Shown here: in pieces, positions 1 to 8,162 of the stretch | Layout of the letters: the number at the start of each line of letters is the position of its first letter | How positions within the stretch are numbered: the stretch's first letter is position 1 | NCBI RefSeq assembly: GCF_900100735.1 | Contig: NZ_FNCJ01000005.1 | Location: 124,001 to 188,000 of the forward strand | DNA from: Paraburkholderia phenazinium | GTDB lineage: Bacteria > Pseudomonadota > Gammaproteobacteria > Burkholderiales > Burkholderiaceae | Direction: 5' to 3' | DNA length: 64,000 nt | The notes under the pieces: generated by a model | The model's input: the letters and a program-made list of their open reading frames with translations, nothing else | The model's database searches: none | What the model was told of the DNA's origin: nothing | Made by a program: the position numbers and the translations under genes

Positions 1-376
1 GGATCTCGTGGTCCGGGCAGTAGGGCGTGCCGACCCGTGCGAACAAGAGCCGCAGGTAGTCGTGAATCTCCGTGACGGTGCCGACCGTGGAGCGCGGATT
101 GTGCGAAGTGGCCTTCTGCTCGATCGAAATGGCGGGGGACAACCCCTCGATCAGGTCGACGTCGGGCTTTTCCATCAATTGCAGGAATTGCCGGGCGTAA
201 GCGGAGAGACTTTCGACGTAGCGCCGCTGCCCTTCCGCATAGAGCGTGTCGAAGGCAAGCGACGATTTGCCCGAGCCCGACAGGCCGGTAATCACGATGA
301 GCTTGTGACGCGGCAGGTCGAGATTGACGTTCTTCAGGTTGTGGGTACGGGCCCCACGGATACGGATTTGTTCCAC
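1..376 (-). CDS. uvrA: UvrA excinuclease subunit, N-terminal part only
   Basis: UvrA is the damage-recognition ATPase of the UvrABC nucleotide-excision repair complex. The minus strand, starting from a GTG at 376, reads [16 protein letters not shown] and then the Walker A loop GLSGSGKSS, followed by [14 protein letters not shown] and a stretch typical of UvrA up to PYCPDHEI. These match the start of the first ABC domain. Only about 125 of roughly 950 residues lie inside the window; the rest continues past position 1. The nearby ATG at 399 is out of frame, so GTG is the likely start. It is divergent from the MFS gene at 682. No proper LexA box is visible in the gap. Confidence 0.95.
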   Translation of the reverse strand, partial: MEQIRIRGARTHNLKNVNLDLPRHKLIVITGLSGSGKSSLAFDTLYAEGQRRYVESLSAYARQFLQLMEKPDVDLIEGLSPAISIEQKATSHNPRSTVGTVTEIHDYLRLLFARVGTPYCPDHEI

Positions 377-681
377 GCGTTGATCCAATACCTGGCCATT
401 ACCTGGCGGAAAGAGGAAGAGGCTAAACCTGCTACTATAACGACTTTTCAAGACCGCTGTTACGGCTACCTGACAGCGCCCGACAGGCGCGCGGCAAGCT
501 GTAAGGCAGCGGTCCAGCGCCGTGAGGAAAGGCCGCAAATGGGGCCTTTTGGGGTGACTGCAAGTCGCCTGCGGGCCTTTGCCGCAGATCGACGGTCACT
601 CACGGCAGGCCGCCGAGGGTATGCTGCCCACGGTGTGTCGCCCGGCCCCCGGCCGTCCAGATTATTCAAAACACGTTCCCG
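377..681. other. Divergent intergenic region between uvrA and MFS gene
   Basis: About 305 bases separate uvrA (leftward) and the MFS gene (rightward) and must contain both promoters. I see no gene and no consensus LexA box. Short GC-rich dyads occur around 530-560 (GGCCGCAAATGGGGCC-like) but without a clear role. Confidence 0.4.
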
Positions 682-1872
682 ATGTCCAATCCGTCCGCAA
701 CATCTTCACGCATGAGCGCGCCTGAGCTGCGCGCGACCGTGTCGCTCGCAGCCATCTTCGCGCTGCGCATGCTCGGTCTGTTCATGATCATGCCGGTGTT
801 CTCGATCTACGCGAAAACCATCCCCGGCGGCGACAACGTGGTGCTGGTGGGGATCGCGCTGGGCGCGTACGGCGTGACCCAATCGCTGCTGTATATCTTC
901 TACGGCTGGATTTCCGACAAGGTGGGCCGCAAACCCGTGATCGCCACCGGGCTCGCGATCTTCGCGATCGGCAGCTTTGTCGCGGCGGGCGCCCACGACA
1001 TGACGTGGATTATCGTCGGGCGGGTGATTCAGGGGATGGGCGCGGTGTCGTCCGCAGTGCTCGCGTGTATTGCCGACCTCACCTCCGAGGAGCATCGCAC
1101 CAAGGCGATGGCGATGGTCGGCGGCAGCATCGGGGTGTCGTTCGCGGTGGCGATTGTCGGCGCGCCGATCATATTCCAGTGGGTGGGCATGAGCGGCCTG
1201 TTCACGCTGATCGGCATTTTCTCGATTCTGGCGATTGGCGTGGTGATCTGGGTGGTGCCCCATGTACCGAAGCCGGTGCACGTACGCGCCCCATTCTCGG
1301 AAGTGCTGCACAACGTGGAATTACTGCGCCTGAATTTCGGCGTGCTGGTGCTGCATGCTACGCAAACGGCGCTGTTTCTGGTGGTGCCGCGAATTCTGGA
1401 AGCGGGCGGTCTGCCCGTTGCGTCGCACTGGAAGGTTTATTTGCCGGTGATGGGCCTGTCGTTTGTGATGATGGTCCCGGCGATCATCGCGGCGGAAACG
1501 CGCGGCAAGATGAAGACGGTGCTTGTGGGTGCGATTGGTCTTATCCTGATCGGACAGTTGCTGTTGGGCGTCGCGCCCCATACCATTCTGAGTGTGGCCG
1601 GGATTCTGTTTATCTACTTCCTCGGCTTCAATATTCTTGAAGCGTCGCAGCCTTCGCTGGTGTCAAAGCTGGCGCCCGGCTCGCGCAAGGGCGCGGCTAC
1701 GGGCGTGTACAACACTACGCAGTCGATCGGCTTGGCTATCGGCGGCGTGATCGGCGGCGTGCTGCTGAAAGCGGACGGGCAGAGCGCGGTGTTCTTTGCG
1801 TGCTCGGGGCTGGTTTTTTGCTGGCTTATAATCGCGGCAAATATGAAGCAGCCGCCGCGCAAGAAGGCATGA
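682..1872 (+). CDS. MFS transporter (YajR-like drug/proton antiporter family)
   Basis: A 396-residue inner-membrane transporter with about 12 predicted helices. MFS motif A appears in the loop after helix 2 as DKVGRKPVI, and glycine-rich helices follow (GRVIQGMGAV). The length fits a 12-TM DHA1-type antiporter; it lacks the C-terminal cytoplasmic domain of E. coli YajR. Substrate is unknown. The start at 682 has a poor ribosome site and ATG 712 (MSAPELRATV) is an alternative. It sits between uvrA and ssb, an order I associate with Burkholderia chromosomes, so it is probably core genome. There is no sign of decay. Confidence 0.85.
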   Translation: MSNPSATSSRMSAPELRATVSLAAIFALRMLGLFMIMPVFSIYAKTIPGGDNVVLVGIALGAYGVTQSLLYIFYGWISDKVGRKPVIATGLAIFAIGSFVAAGAHDMTWIIVGRVIQGMGAVSSAVLACIADLTSEEHRTKAMAMVGGSIGVSFAVAIVGAPIIFQWVGMSGLFTLIGIFSILAIGVVIWVVPHVPKPVHVRAPFSEVLHNVELLRLNFGVLVLHATQTALFLVVPRILEAGGLPVASHWKVYLPVMGLSFVMMVPAIIAAETRGKMKTVLVGAIGLILIGQLLLGVAPHTILSVAGILFIYFLGFNILEASQPSLVSKLAPGSRKGAATGVYNTTQSIGLAIGGVIGGVLLKADGQSAVFFACSGLVFCWLIIAANMKQPPRKKA

Positions 1873-1875
1873 GAG

Positions 1876-1935
1876 TGCCCCCACCCCGGACGCTTCGCGT
1901 CAGGCCCCCCAAGGGGGGCAAGCAAGCTTGGGGCG
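1876..1935. repeat. REP-like GC-rich intergenic repeat, two hairpins
   Basis: Directly after the MFS stop lie two adjacent perfect dyads: GACGC-TTC-GCGTC at 1889-1901 and GCCCCCC-AA-GGGGGGC at 1904-1919, followed by a G/C-rich tail. A diverged relative with the same two-hairpin plan is at 49593-49630. It may terminate MFS transcription, although no T-run follows. Confidence 0.55.
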
Positions 1936-2064
1936 GCCCGGCGCTTTCTTGATAGAACTCACCGGTGGCCGGCTGAGGCGCAGTTTTCCTCTCGGGCCAG
2001 CCGGTTCTGAGACGTGAAACGTGCGTTGCCGCGCCACCTGCAACGGAATCAACAGGAGAAACTC

Positions 2065-2598
2065 ATGGCATCCGTGAACAAGGTCATTCTCGTCGGCAAC
2101 CTCGGAGCCGATCCGGAAGTCCGTTATCTTCCGAGCGGCGACGCAGTGGCGAACATCCGCCTTGCGACGACGGATCGGTACAAGGACAAGACGTCTGGGG
2201 AAATGAAGGAAGCTACCGAGTGGCATCGGGTTTCGTTCTTTGGGCGTTTGGCTGAGATTGTGAACGAGTACCTGAAGAAGGGCTCGTCGGTTTATATCGA
2301 AGGCCGCATTCGGACGCGCAAGTGGCAGGCTCAGGATGGGACTGACCGGTACTCCACTGAGATCGTGGCTGAGCAGATGCAGATGCTTGGTGGGCGCGGT
2401 GGCGCTTCGATGGGTGGAGGTGATGAAGGCGGGTATAGCCGGGGTGAGCCGTCGGAGCGTAGTGGTGGTGGTGGTGGCGGCCGGGTGGCTTCGTCGGGTG
2501 GTGGCGCTTCGCGTGGTGGTAGCGGCGGTGGAGCTAGCCGTCCGAGCGCGCCGGCTGGTGGTGGGTTTGATGAGATGGATGACGATATTCCGTTTTAG
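2065..2598 (+). CDS. ssb: Single-stranded DNA-binding protein
   Basis: SSB binds single-stranded DNA in replication, recombination and repair as a tetramer. The 177-residue product starts [14 protein letters not shown] and has a full OB fold through about residue 110 ([25 protein letters not shown]). A Gly/Ser/Arg-rich linker follows (about 115-168), then the acidic partner-binding tip DDDIPF. ATG 2065 is chosen because AGGAGA lies about 5 bases upstream and the protein begins canonically there; an upstream in-frame ATG at 2014 would add 17 non-conserved residues. An intrinsic terminator follows at 2670. Confidence 0.97.
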   Translation: MASVNKVILVGNLGADPEVRYLPSGDAVANIRLATTDRYKDKTSGEMKEATEWHRVSFFGRLAEIVNEYLKKGSSVYIEGRIRTRKWQAQDGTDRYSTEIVAEQMQMLGGRGGASMGGGDEGGYSRGEPSERSGGGGGGRVASSGGGASRGGSGGGASRPSAPAGGGFDEMDDDIPF

Positions 2599-2669
2599 TG
2601 AGCATACCCATAAGAGGAGGGAAGATTTGTTCACTAACTCTTTGACGGGAATAAGAAAATTGTGATTCT

Positions 2670-2696
2670 GGGCGCTCTTTTCTGGGCGCCCTTTTT
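2670..2696 (+). terminator. Rho-independent terminator after ssb
   Basis: Stem GGGCGC (2670-2675) pairs with GCGCCC (2686-2691) across a 10-base loop and is followed by five T (2692-2696). It lies about 70 bases after the ssb stop. Confidence 0.85.
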
Positions 2697-2940
2697 CATG
2701 ATGTGGTTTGGCGCAATGAAGGCGGAAGATTTCGTGGTGTGAATTGCGTGTAACTTGTTGCTCGCGAACGAGAATTTGGGCTCATCGAACTATCCAACCT
2801 GCCTTCAAAAATCGCTGCATCTTCCGCTTAGGCGGCAGCGCAGTTTGCGGGAACGGCTTAGGCTGAGTCGCAGGCCGCTGCGATTCAAGCAAATTCGAAA
2901 CAATGAGGTGGGTGTACCGTAGGCTGTCGTCTCAAGAAAA

Positions 2941-3594
2941 ATGACTTTTCTTCCGGGGCCGTATATGTCGCGCGAGTTGCTGCTTAATATCACTCCCATC
3001 CAGTATCCGCAGACGGTCTGCGAGGTCGAATTGCTCCCCTATGATTCAGCGGACCAATTGAAGACATTGCGCCGTGAGCACGGGAGCACGCACGTTTTCC
3101 GAAGAAGCGGTGAAACGGTTCAATGTGTCGCTCGCGCAAGAGACGCGCCTTTGCTCGGTGGAACACGAACAGAAATTCAGCTTCGCGAAAGTCAAAAACT
3201 CGTCGCCGCACTCGCACAGGACGCGCTTCTGACGTGGTTTTTCTCTAAAGGTTTGCTCTCTAATTCGTTCGACCCAATCGGCGTCGTGGGGAAGGAGAAC
3301 ATGCTCGCGGATTTCCCTGAGATAGCCCGCTTCATGGGCGTTCGCAATTGGGTTAGTGTCACCACGCGCCAACTGCAATTTGACCAACGCAGACCTTTTG
3401 TCGGAGTCACTTGGGATACGGCGACCGAACGGACATTCGAAGTTGATTGTGCAGCTCTCATTAACCTTGGAGTCGAACTGCGAGGACTATATGCTCGGCA
3501 CAGCACTGCGTCCACAGACCCACGTTTGTTACCACGACAGCGAATCAGCGCCGCAGTCGAGCAAGTCTTATACGGCCGCAATCTCGCCACCTGA
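2941..3594 (+). pseudogene. Truncated prokaryotic Argonaute-like gene (N-terminal remnant)
   Basis: A 217-residue reading frame whose sequence looks like the N, L1 and early PAZ-side region of a long prokaryotic Argonaute. THVFRRSGETVQCVA resembles the N-domain strand pair. RPFVGVTWDTATERTFEV followed by ALINLGVELRGLY resembles, from memory, the segment ending in DLRGMYV of Rhodobacter sphaeroides Ago. MID and PIWI domains (about 500 residues) are absent: the frame stops at 3594 exactly where homology to a polyamine-binding gene on the other strand begins. The DNA is visibly more AT-rich than its flanks, which suggests transfer. Start is ATG 2941 or 2965, neither with a good ribosome site. 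The Argonaute call is inference by eye; the truncation is seen directly. Confidence 0.55.
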
Positions 3595-4538
3595 TCTTTC
3601 GGAATGTTGATTGACGGATCGCGCAGAAGCGCCGCATCCATATACTTCTCCGAACCCGTGATGGCGTTGTTGTACCGATACGCATTCGACACCTGCGCGA
3701 TGATCTCTGGCCGCATCATCCAGTTCACGAACTGATAGGCAGCGGTGGGGTTCTTCGCCTTCGCGGGAATCACGAGGTTGTCCAGCAGCATGCGTGCCCC
3801 TTCCTTCGGGATCACGAATTTCGCGCCCGGCAGTTGTTGCTCCACACGCTCCGCAGCGCCGTTCCACACGTGCTGTACGATCACCTGCCCGGAGACGATC
3901 CGGTCGATGGGGCCATCGTCGCTATAGGTCTTAACGAACGGCTTTTGCTGTTCGAGGACAGCGAGCACACGCTTCGCGTCGTCCGGGTTCTCGCTGCATT
4001 CATCCTGGCCGAGATACCAGCTCGCAGCCATGTAAAGCTCTTCTTCCGCATCGAGATCCCCGATCTGTCCACGCACAGCCGGCACAGGATCGAAAAACGA
4101 CTTCCAGCTATCGTCGAGCCGGCCACCAGGCACACGTGCGCTGTTGTAACTGAAGCCAGTGATCACAACCATGTAGGGCATCGCGTAGTCCCGATTCGGG
4201 TCGAACGCGGGGTGCCTGAACTCTGGCTTGACGTTTGCGGCATTAGGCAGTTTGGACTTGTCGAGTTTCGTGATCAGTCCAGCCCGCGCGAGTATCGGCA
4301 CGTAGTAGTCGCCGGTTATAGCGACGTCGTACCCGCCTGAGCCCGCCTGCAGCTTCTGCGTCAGCGCCGCGTCGCTATCGTAGACATCCAGAATGGCTTT
4401 CACGCCCGTTTCTTTCTCGAACTGGGTCAGCAGCGACGGTGGCATGTAATCAGGCCAGTTCCCGATGTGAACTTCACCCGCCGCCCATACACTCGTGCTG
4501 ACGGCAAGACACGCCATCCCATACAAATATCTCTTCAT
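3192..4538 (-). pseudogene. Polyamine ABC transporter binding protein (PotF/PotD-like), 3' end lost
   Basis: Periplasmic spermidine/putrescine-binding protein. From ATG 4538 it has a signal peptide (MKRYLYGMACLAVSTSVWA) and then the family signatures GNWPDYMPPSLL, YDVAITGDYYVP, QHVWNGAAERV, ARMLLDNLVIPAKAKNP and YQFVNWMMRPE. Homology runs for about 320 residues to around DQVARLRPYKT (near 3570-3585). The normal last 30 or so residues are missing. The frame continues for about 125 meaningless residues antisense to the Argonaute remnant before a stop at 3192. This is a deletion junction, so the protein is probably non-functional or impaired. It follows potI by 10 bases. Confidence 0.8.
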
Positions 4539-4548
4539 CCTGCAAATC

Positions 4549-5352
4549 TCACGTTGTTTTAAAGTTTTTGTCCGCTCTTGCCAGCCACACTCCCGCCAAC
4601 TGCAGCGCTGAAACGCCGACGATGGCGGTCGACACCGCATTGATCTTTGGCGTAATACCGAGCTTGAGCGCGCTGAAGATGTACATCGGTAGCGTGGTGA
4701 ATCCTGCGCCGGCCAGAAAGTAGCTCGTCACATAGTCGTTCATCGAAGCGACGAAAGCGAGCATCGCGCCGGCGAGGATTCCGGGTAGTGCAAGAGGCAA
4801 GGTGATTTGCCGTAAAACAGCCCACGGCGTCGCCGATAGATCTGCAGCCGCGTCGAGCAGGCTGCGATCAATCCTCTCCAGTCGCGCACTGATAGGCAGG
4901 TAGGCGAACGGCAGGCAGAACACGATGTGCGCGAAGGCGACGACCGTAAAACCTGGTTCGATCGACAGCATGGCAACCAGAAGCAGGGTGCCAATCGCCA
5001 GCACGATTTCTGGAATCACCAATGGCAACGAGATCCACACGGCCAGAACGCTGCGCTTGCGAGGAGCGAACGTCCAGCCGGTAACGGCGGCGGCAAGCGC
5101 AATCGCAGTCGATGCAAGCATCGACACAAAGGCCAGGGTAAGTGACGTTACCGCCGCGCGCATCAGCGTCTCGTCCCGAACTGCATCGACATAGCCATGG
5201 ACACCCCAGCCTTGCCACACGAGCGCGGATGGACCGGCGTTGAAGCTCATCCACACGAGAGCCGCTATCGGCAGGTACAGGAATAGCAGCACACCCCACG
5301 CAATCGGTGTGGTCGCGCTTGCCATTGAACGGCTGCATTCAGACGAACTCAT
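4549..5352 (-). CDS. Polyamine ABC transporter permease, PotI/PotC-like
   Basis: Inner-membrane permease of a spermidine/putrescine-type importer. About 267 residues with six likely helices (for example GVLLFLYLPIAALVWMSF near the N-terminus). The ABC-coupling EAA loop reads DAAADLSATPWAVLRQITLPL. The final helix region ends ADKNFKTT. ATG 5352 is used, overlapping the end of the PotH-like gene by 14 bases; ATG 5325 and TTG 5364 are alternatives. It forms an operon with the upstream permease and the downstream truncated binding protein. The cognate ATPase gene (PotA/PotG) is not found in the window. Confidence 0.88.
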   Translation of the reverse strand: MSSSECSRSMASATTPIAWGVLLFLYLPIAALVWMSFNAGPSALVWQGWGVHGYVDAVRDETLMRAAVTSLTLAFVSMLASTAIALAAAVTGWTFAPRKRSVLAVWISLPLVIPEIVLAIGTLLLVAMLSIEPGFTVVAFAHIVFCLPFAYLPISARLERIDRSLLDAAADLSATPWAVLRQITLPLALPGILAGAMLAFVASMNDYVTSYFLAGAGFTTLPMYIFSALKLGITPKINAVSTAIVGVSALQLAGVWLARADKNFKTT

Positions 5353-6244
5353 GAGCCACACCAATACGGGTCTTCTTCACCAGACGGGCGCGCCGCGCAA
5401 GCATTCCCACGAGCACGACGCCCAGGATTGCGAAGGCCATCGCAGCACCGGATGGCCAGTCGTGCCCGGAAGAAAACTGAAATGCGACCAGATTGCCGAG
5501 CATCATGGTGTGGTTGCCACCGAGGAGATCGGAGACAACGTAAGTGCCAAGCGCTGGCACGAACACGAGGCCGATACCCGCGCCGATGCCAGCACGACAA
5601 CTCGGCATAACCACCTCACGAAACGCAACCGTTCGCGTCGCCCCCAGATCGAGCGCCGCTTCCACGATGCTCCAGTCCAGATCCTCGAGGGCGGCATAAA
5701 TCGGCAGCACCATGAACGGCAGGAACGTGTACACCATGCCTAGCAGCGTCGCGCTGTATGTGTAAAGCATGCCGAGCAGCCCGTGAATGACACCAGCCCT
5801 AACCAGCAACTGGTTCAGCAGCCCGTTATCCGCGAGAAGGATTATCCAGCCGTACATCTGTACGACGACACACGTCCAGAACGGCACTGTAATCAGCAAC
5901 AGAAAGATCACTTTCATGCGCGCTGAACAACCCGCGATGTAAAGGGCCGTTGGGAGCGCAAGCAGCAGGCAGATCGCAGTGGTCGACGCGGCCAGCACAA
6001 CGGAGCGAATCAAGATCCGCACGAAATCGGAGTGCAGCACGAGCGTGCCGTCGAAATCGCGCTCATACAGCAGCCCAATATACGCATCGGGCGAAAACTT
6101 GCCCCAGGCAACGCCGCCGAAATCGAGGGGGGCGGACCACGACACGACTGCCAGTACGCATAGCGGTGCAATGACACCCAAGGCCATCACCGCCGCGACT
6201 GGCCAGATACCTACACGCATGCTTATTGATTCTTTAACCCACAT
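5339..6244 (-). CDS. Polyamine ABC transporter permease, PotH/PotB-like
   Basis: First gene of the polyamine-type transporter operon. 301 residues with six predicted helices. The EAA coupling loop reads EAALDLGATRTVAFREVVMP, and the C-terminal part (FVPALGTYVVSDLLGG) is characteristic of PotB/PotH permeases. ATG 6244 and ATG 6220 (MRVGIWPVAAV) are both possible starts; each has an A/G-rich stretch upstream. Its 3' end overlaps the next permease, suggesting translational coupling. With the binding protein truncated and no ATPase in the window, the operon as seen cannot make a complete importer unless an ATPase is supplied elsewhere. Confidence 0.88.
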   Translation of the reverse strand: MWVKESISMRVGIWPVAAVMALGVIAPLCVLAVVSWSAPLDFGGVAWGKFSPDAYIGLLYERDFDGTLVLHSDFVRILIRSVVLAASTTAICLLLALPTALYIAGCSARMKVIFLLLITVPFWTCVVVQMYGWIILLADNGLLNQLLVRAGVIHGLLGMLYTYSATLLGMVYTFLPFMVLPIYAALEDLDWSIVEAALDLGATRTVAFREVVMPSCRAGIGAGIGLVFVPALGTYVVSDLLGGNHTMMLGNLVAFQFSSGHDWPSGAAMAFAILGVVLVGMLARRARLVKKTRIGVAHEFV

Positions 6245-6280
6245 ATCGCCGATTGCCTTTTAATTATCGACGAGCGTAAC

Positions 6281-6296
6281 AAACCAGACATGGTTT
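6281..6296. promoter_or_regulatory. Inverted repeat upstream of the pot-like operon
   Basis: AAACCA-GACA-TGGTTT, a perfect 6-bp dyad about 37 bases before the PotH-like start and within an AT-richer stretch. It is a candidate operator, possibly for the adjacent AraC-type regulator. No experimental link is implied. Confidence 0.35.
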
Positions 6297-6392
6297 AAGG
6301 GAAAGAAGTCGCGTCAAGTTTGGGCGTTTTCGCGCCGTGATATGCAATATGACTGGCACTGACCAGTTAGCAGCCCGAATAGCAGATCAGCT

Positions 6393-7379
6393 TTAGCCGG
6401 ACAGTAGACGGCTCAGCGATTTCGCTTGTTCGAATCCAAGCCTCGATGCGACCTTTTTGGCGCTGTAGCGACTGTCGCTCAGGTAGCGCGCAGCAAGATC
6501 CCGGCGCACTGTTGCGCGCAGTTCGCTAAGCGATGTACCGGCGAGCTGAAGCCGCCGCTGCAGGCTCCGCAACGACAGTCCTAGCGGGTCGTAATCTTTC
6601 CTCGCCGGATTCTCATACAGCAGTTCGAGCACGCGTCCGACGATATCGCCGGGCACCCATCGCGCAAGTTCCGCTTCCTTTCTCTCGCACTGATGACGGG
6701 CAATCTCGTAGGCATGAGGATGTGCGAGCGGCAGCGGGCTGTTCAATTCGGCAGCCGGGAAATACATGGCCGTGTCGGCTGCATCGAACGTGGCCGGACA
6801 GCCAAACAGGCGACTGTAGCGGTCGGCGTGTTCGGGCGTGGGGAAGGCGAGCGTAATTCGCGAGAACGCAATCTCGCGGCCACCGAGAGCGCCGATAATT
6901 TCCCGTCGTATCGCGGCAAGACACACGTCGCTGTTGAGGACCAGAAGGTCCGGCCGGTACGTATAGTCGCGGATGACCACCCGGGCTTCGTCGCCGGGGA
7001 CCTCAAGGGCAATGTTGAAGTAGCAGATTGCCAGAAGTGGGAACGAAAAGGCGAGACGCAGCGATGCTTCCAGGGTCGGGCTGACTAGCATCGCCGTGCC
7101 GCGGCAACCGTACGCGGTGACGGGAATCGCATCGCCGATATCCAGCCCTACGCCGGAGTCTCCGGATGCCGAAAGCGCATTGCCGAACGCAGTGACTTCC
7201 TGCGCATGCGTGATCAGTGCCTCGGGTTGCTCCAGATCGGCCGGTCTGATGCCCGTTCCTTGCAGCAGCGCCTCGACGGAAACGCCGCGCGCTTTCAGGA
7301 CTTCTGCGGCGATAACGACGGTATGGAGCGTTGCTGGTCGTTGGGCAGCGGACCTGGTCGTGTCGGTACTGCGTGACAT
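6393..7379 (-). CDS. AraC-family regulator with N-terminal ligand-binding domain, short C-terminus
   Basis: Transcription regulator of the OruR/ArgR-like AraC class. Residues about 15-200 match the AraC ligand-binding domain (AAEVLKARGVSVEALLQGTGI, AYGCRGTAMLVSPTL). The AraC DNA-binding domain follows (LSLRSLQRRLQLAGTSL, then KKVASRLGFEQAKSLSRLL). It stops soon after the second recognition helix: the usual W-G-x-S/T-P-x-x-Y-R end is absent, so about 15-20 residues are missing. ATG 7379 is chosen because GGGGAG sits 8 bases upstream; the 328-residue length is otherwise normal. It lies upstream of the damaged polyamine operon and may have controlled it. Confidence 0.8.
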   Translation of the reverse strand: MSRSTDTTRSAAQRPATLHTVVIAAEVLKARGVSVEALLQGTGIRPADLEQPEALITHAQEVTAFGNALSASGDSGVGLDIGDAIPVTAYGCRGTAMLVSPTLEASLRLAFSFPLLAICYFNIALEVPGDEARVVIRDYTYRPDLLVLNSDVCLAAIRREIIGALGGREIAFSRITLAFPTPEHADRYSRLFGCPATFDAADTAMYFPAAELNSPLPLAHPHAYEIARHQCERKEAELARWVPGDIVGRVLELLYENPARKDYDPLGLSLRSLQRRLQLAGTSLSELRATVRRDLAARYLSDSRYSAKKVASRLGFEQAKSLSRLLSG

Positions 7380-7399
7380 CGCCGAACTCCCCGGTTGTA

Positions 7400-7858
7400 T
7401 CAGGTTGGCATCAGGTCCAGCGTGAATACGATCTGGCATCCATACTCATCCAGTCCGTGTCGTTGCCAACCCAGATGCTGATAGAAGCCGTCGGCGCGAG
7501 ACCCGGGATCGGTCACCAGCTTGACCGATGTCGCACCCCGTTCGCGGAGCCAGCGAACTGACCGCTCCAACAGTTCACGACCAATGCCGTGTGCATGACA
7601 TGAGGGTCTGATGAAGAGGCCAGAAATAAAGGGCTTTTCCGTCAACGCAGGCAAACAGACACCAACAACTTCGCCGTCTTGCTCGCAGACCCAGCCGCCA
7701 CCTTGCCCGATCTTTTCAATCACCAGATCGCGGTCAAGCAGATTGACCTGGTGCGGATGGATGCGGTTTTCCTTTACGGAGAACCGGACATCGTAGAAAG
7801 ACCCGATATCATCAGCACGCATCGGCCGGTACGTGAAATTGCTGCTTTGTGCCAACAT
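7400..7858 (-). CDS. GNAT-family N-acetyltransferase
   Basis: Small 152-residue acetyl-CoA-dependent acyltransferase. It begins MLAQSSNFTYRPMRADD and shows the GNAT core: strand 4 (GEVVGVCLPAL), strand 5 (PFISGLFIRPSCHAHGIGRELLERSVRWLRERG, where the R/Q-x-x-G-x-G/A acetyl-CoA loop appears as CHAHGIG), and the C-terminal D-x-G-S-R-A-x-x-F-Y-x-x-x-G-W motif. Start ATG 7858 is supported by ACGGAG 4 bases upstream. The stop is 20 bases before the AraC gene, so the two are probably co-transcribed. Substrate unknown. Confidence 0.85.
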   Translation of the reverse strand: MLAQSSNFTYRPMRADDIGSFYDVRFSVKENRIHPHQVNLLDRDLVIEKIGQGGGWVCEQDGEVVGVCLPALTEKPFISGLFIRPSCHAHGIGRELLERSVRWLRERGATSVKLVTDPGSRADGFYQHLGWQRHGLDEYGCQIVFTLDLMPT

Positions 7859-8162
7859 AGATCTCCGTCGATTCTCAATGGAAAACGCAAACGAAAAATG
7901 CGTCCGCAAAATCCTACTGGAACCGCCATGGACCATCTACCTATAAAGATTGATAGTTGTCGTGGATGGATGCTGATCGAATGTCTCGCGGGAACGGATG
8001 CGGATCCGCGGCGCCATGCAGTGAGCATCGCCCACATGCCAATAGGCCCCAGCGAAACAGAAGTGACACGCGCAGCACTGGTCTGCGCATGATTGGGGAG
8101 ATGCTGTCCGCCAGGACGTAATCGCGGCGGACAGGCTGCACAGCTACGGGACAGCTTACCGC
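7859..8162. other. Intergenic region between oppF-like gene and GNAT gene
   Basis: About 300 bases upstream of the GNAT gene and downstream of the oppF-like gene. It should contain the GNAT-araC promoter and the opp operon terminator. I see no convincing coding region, RNA or terminator hairpin. Confidence 0.4.

Noticed and set aside
457..476. LexA-like CTGT...ACAG pair upstream of uvrA
   Set aside because: The spacer is 12 bases, not the 8 of a normal CTGT-N8-ACAG box, so SOS control cannot be claimed.
6342..6358. Sigma-54-like TGCCAG-N5-TTGCAT on the minus strand before the pot-like operon
   Set aside because: The essential GG of the -24 element (TGGCAC) is missing.
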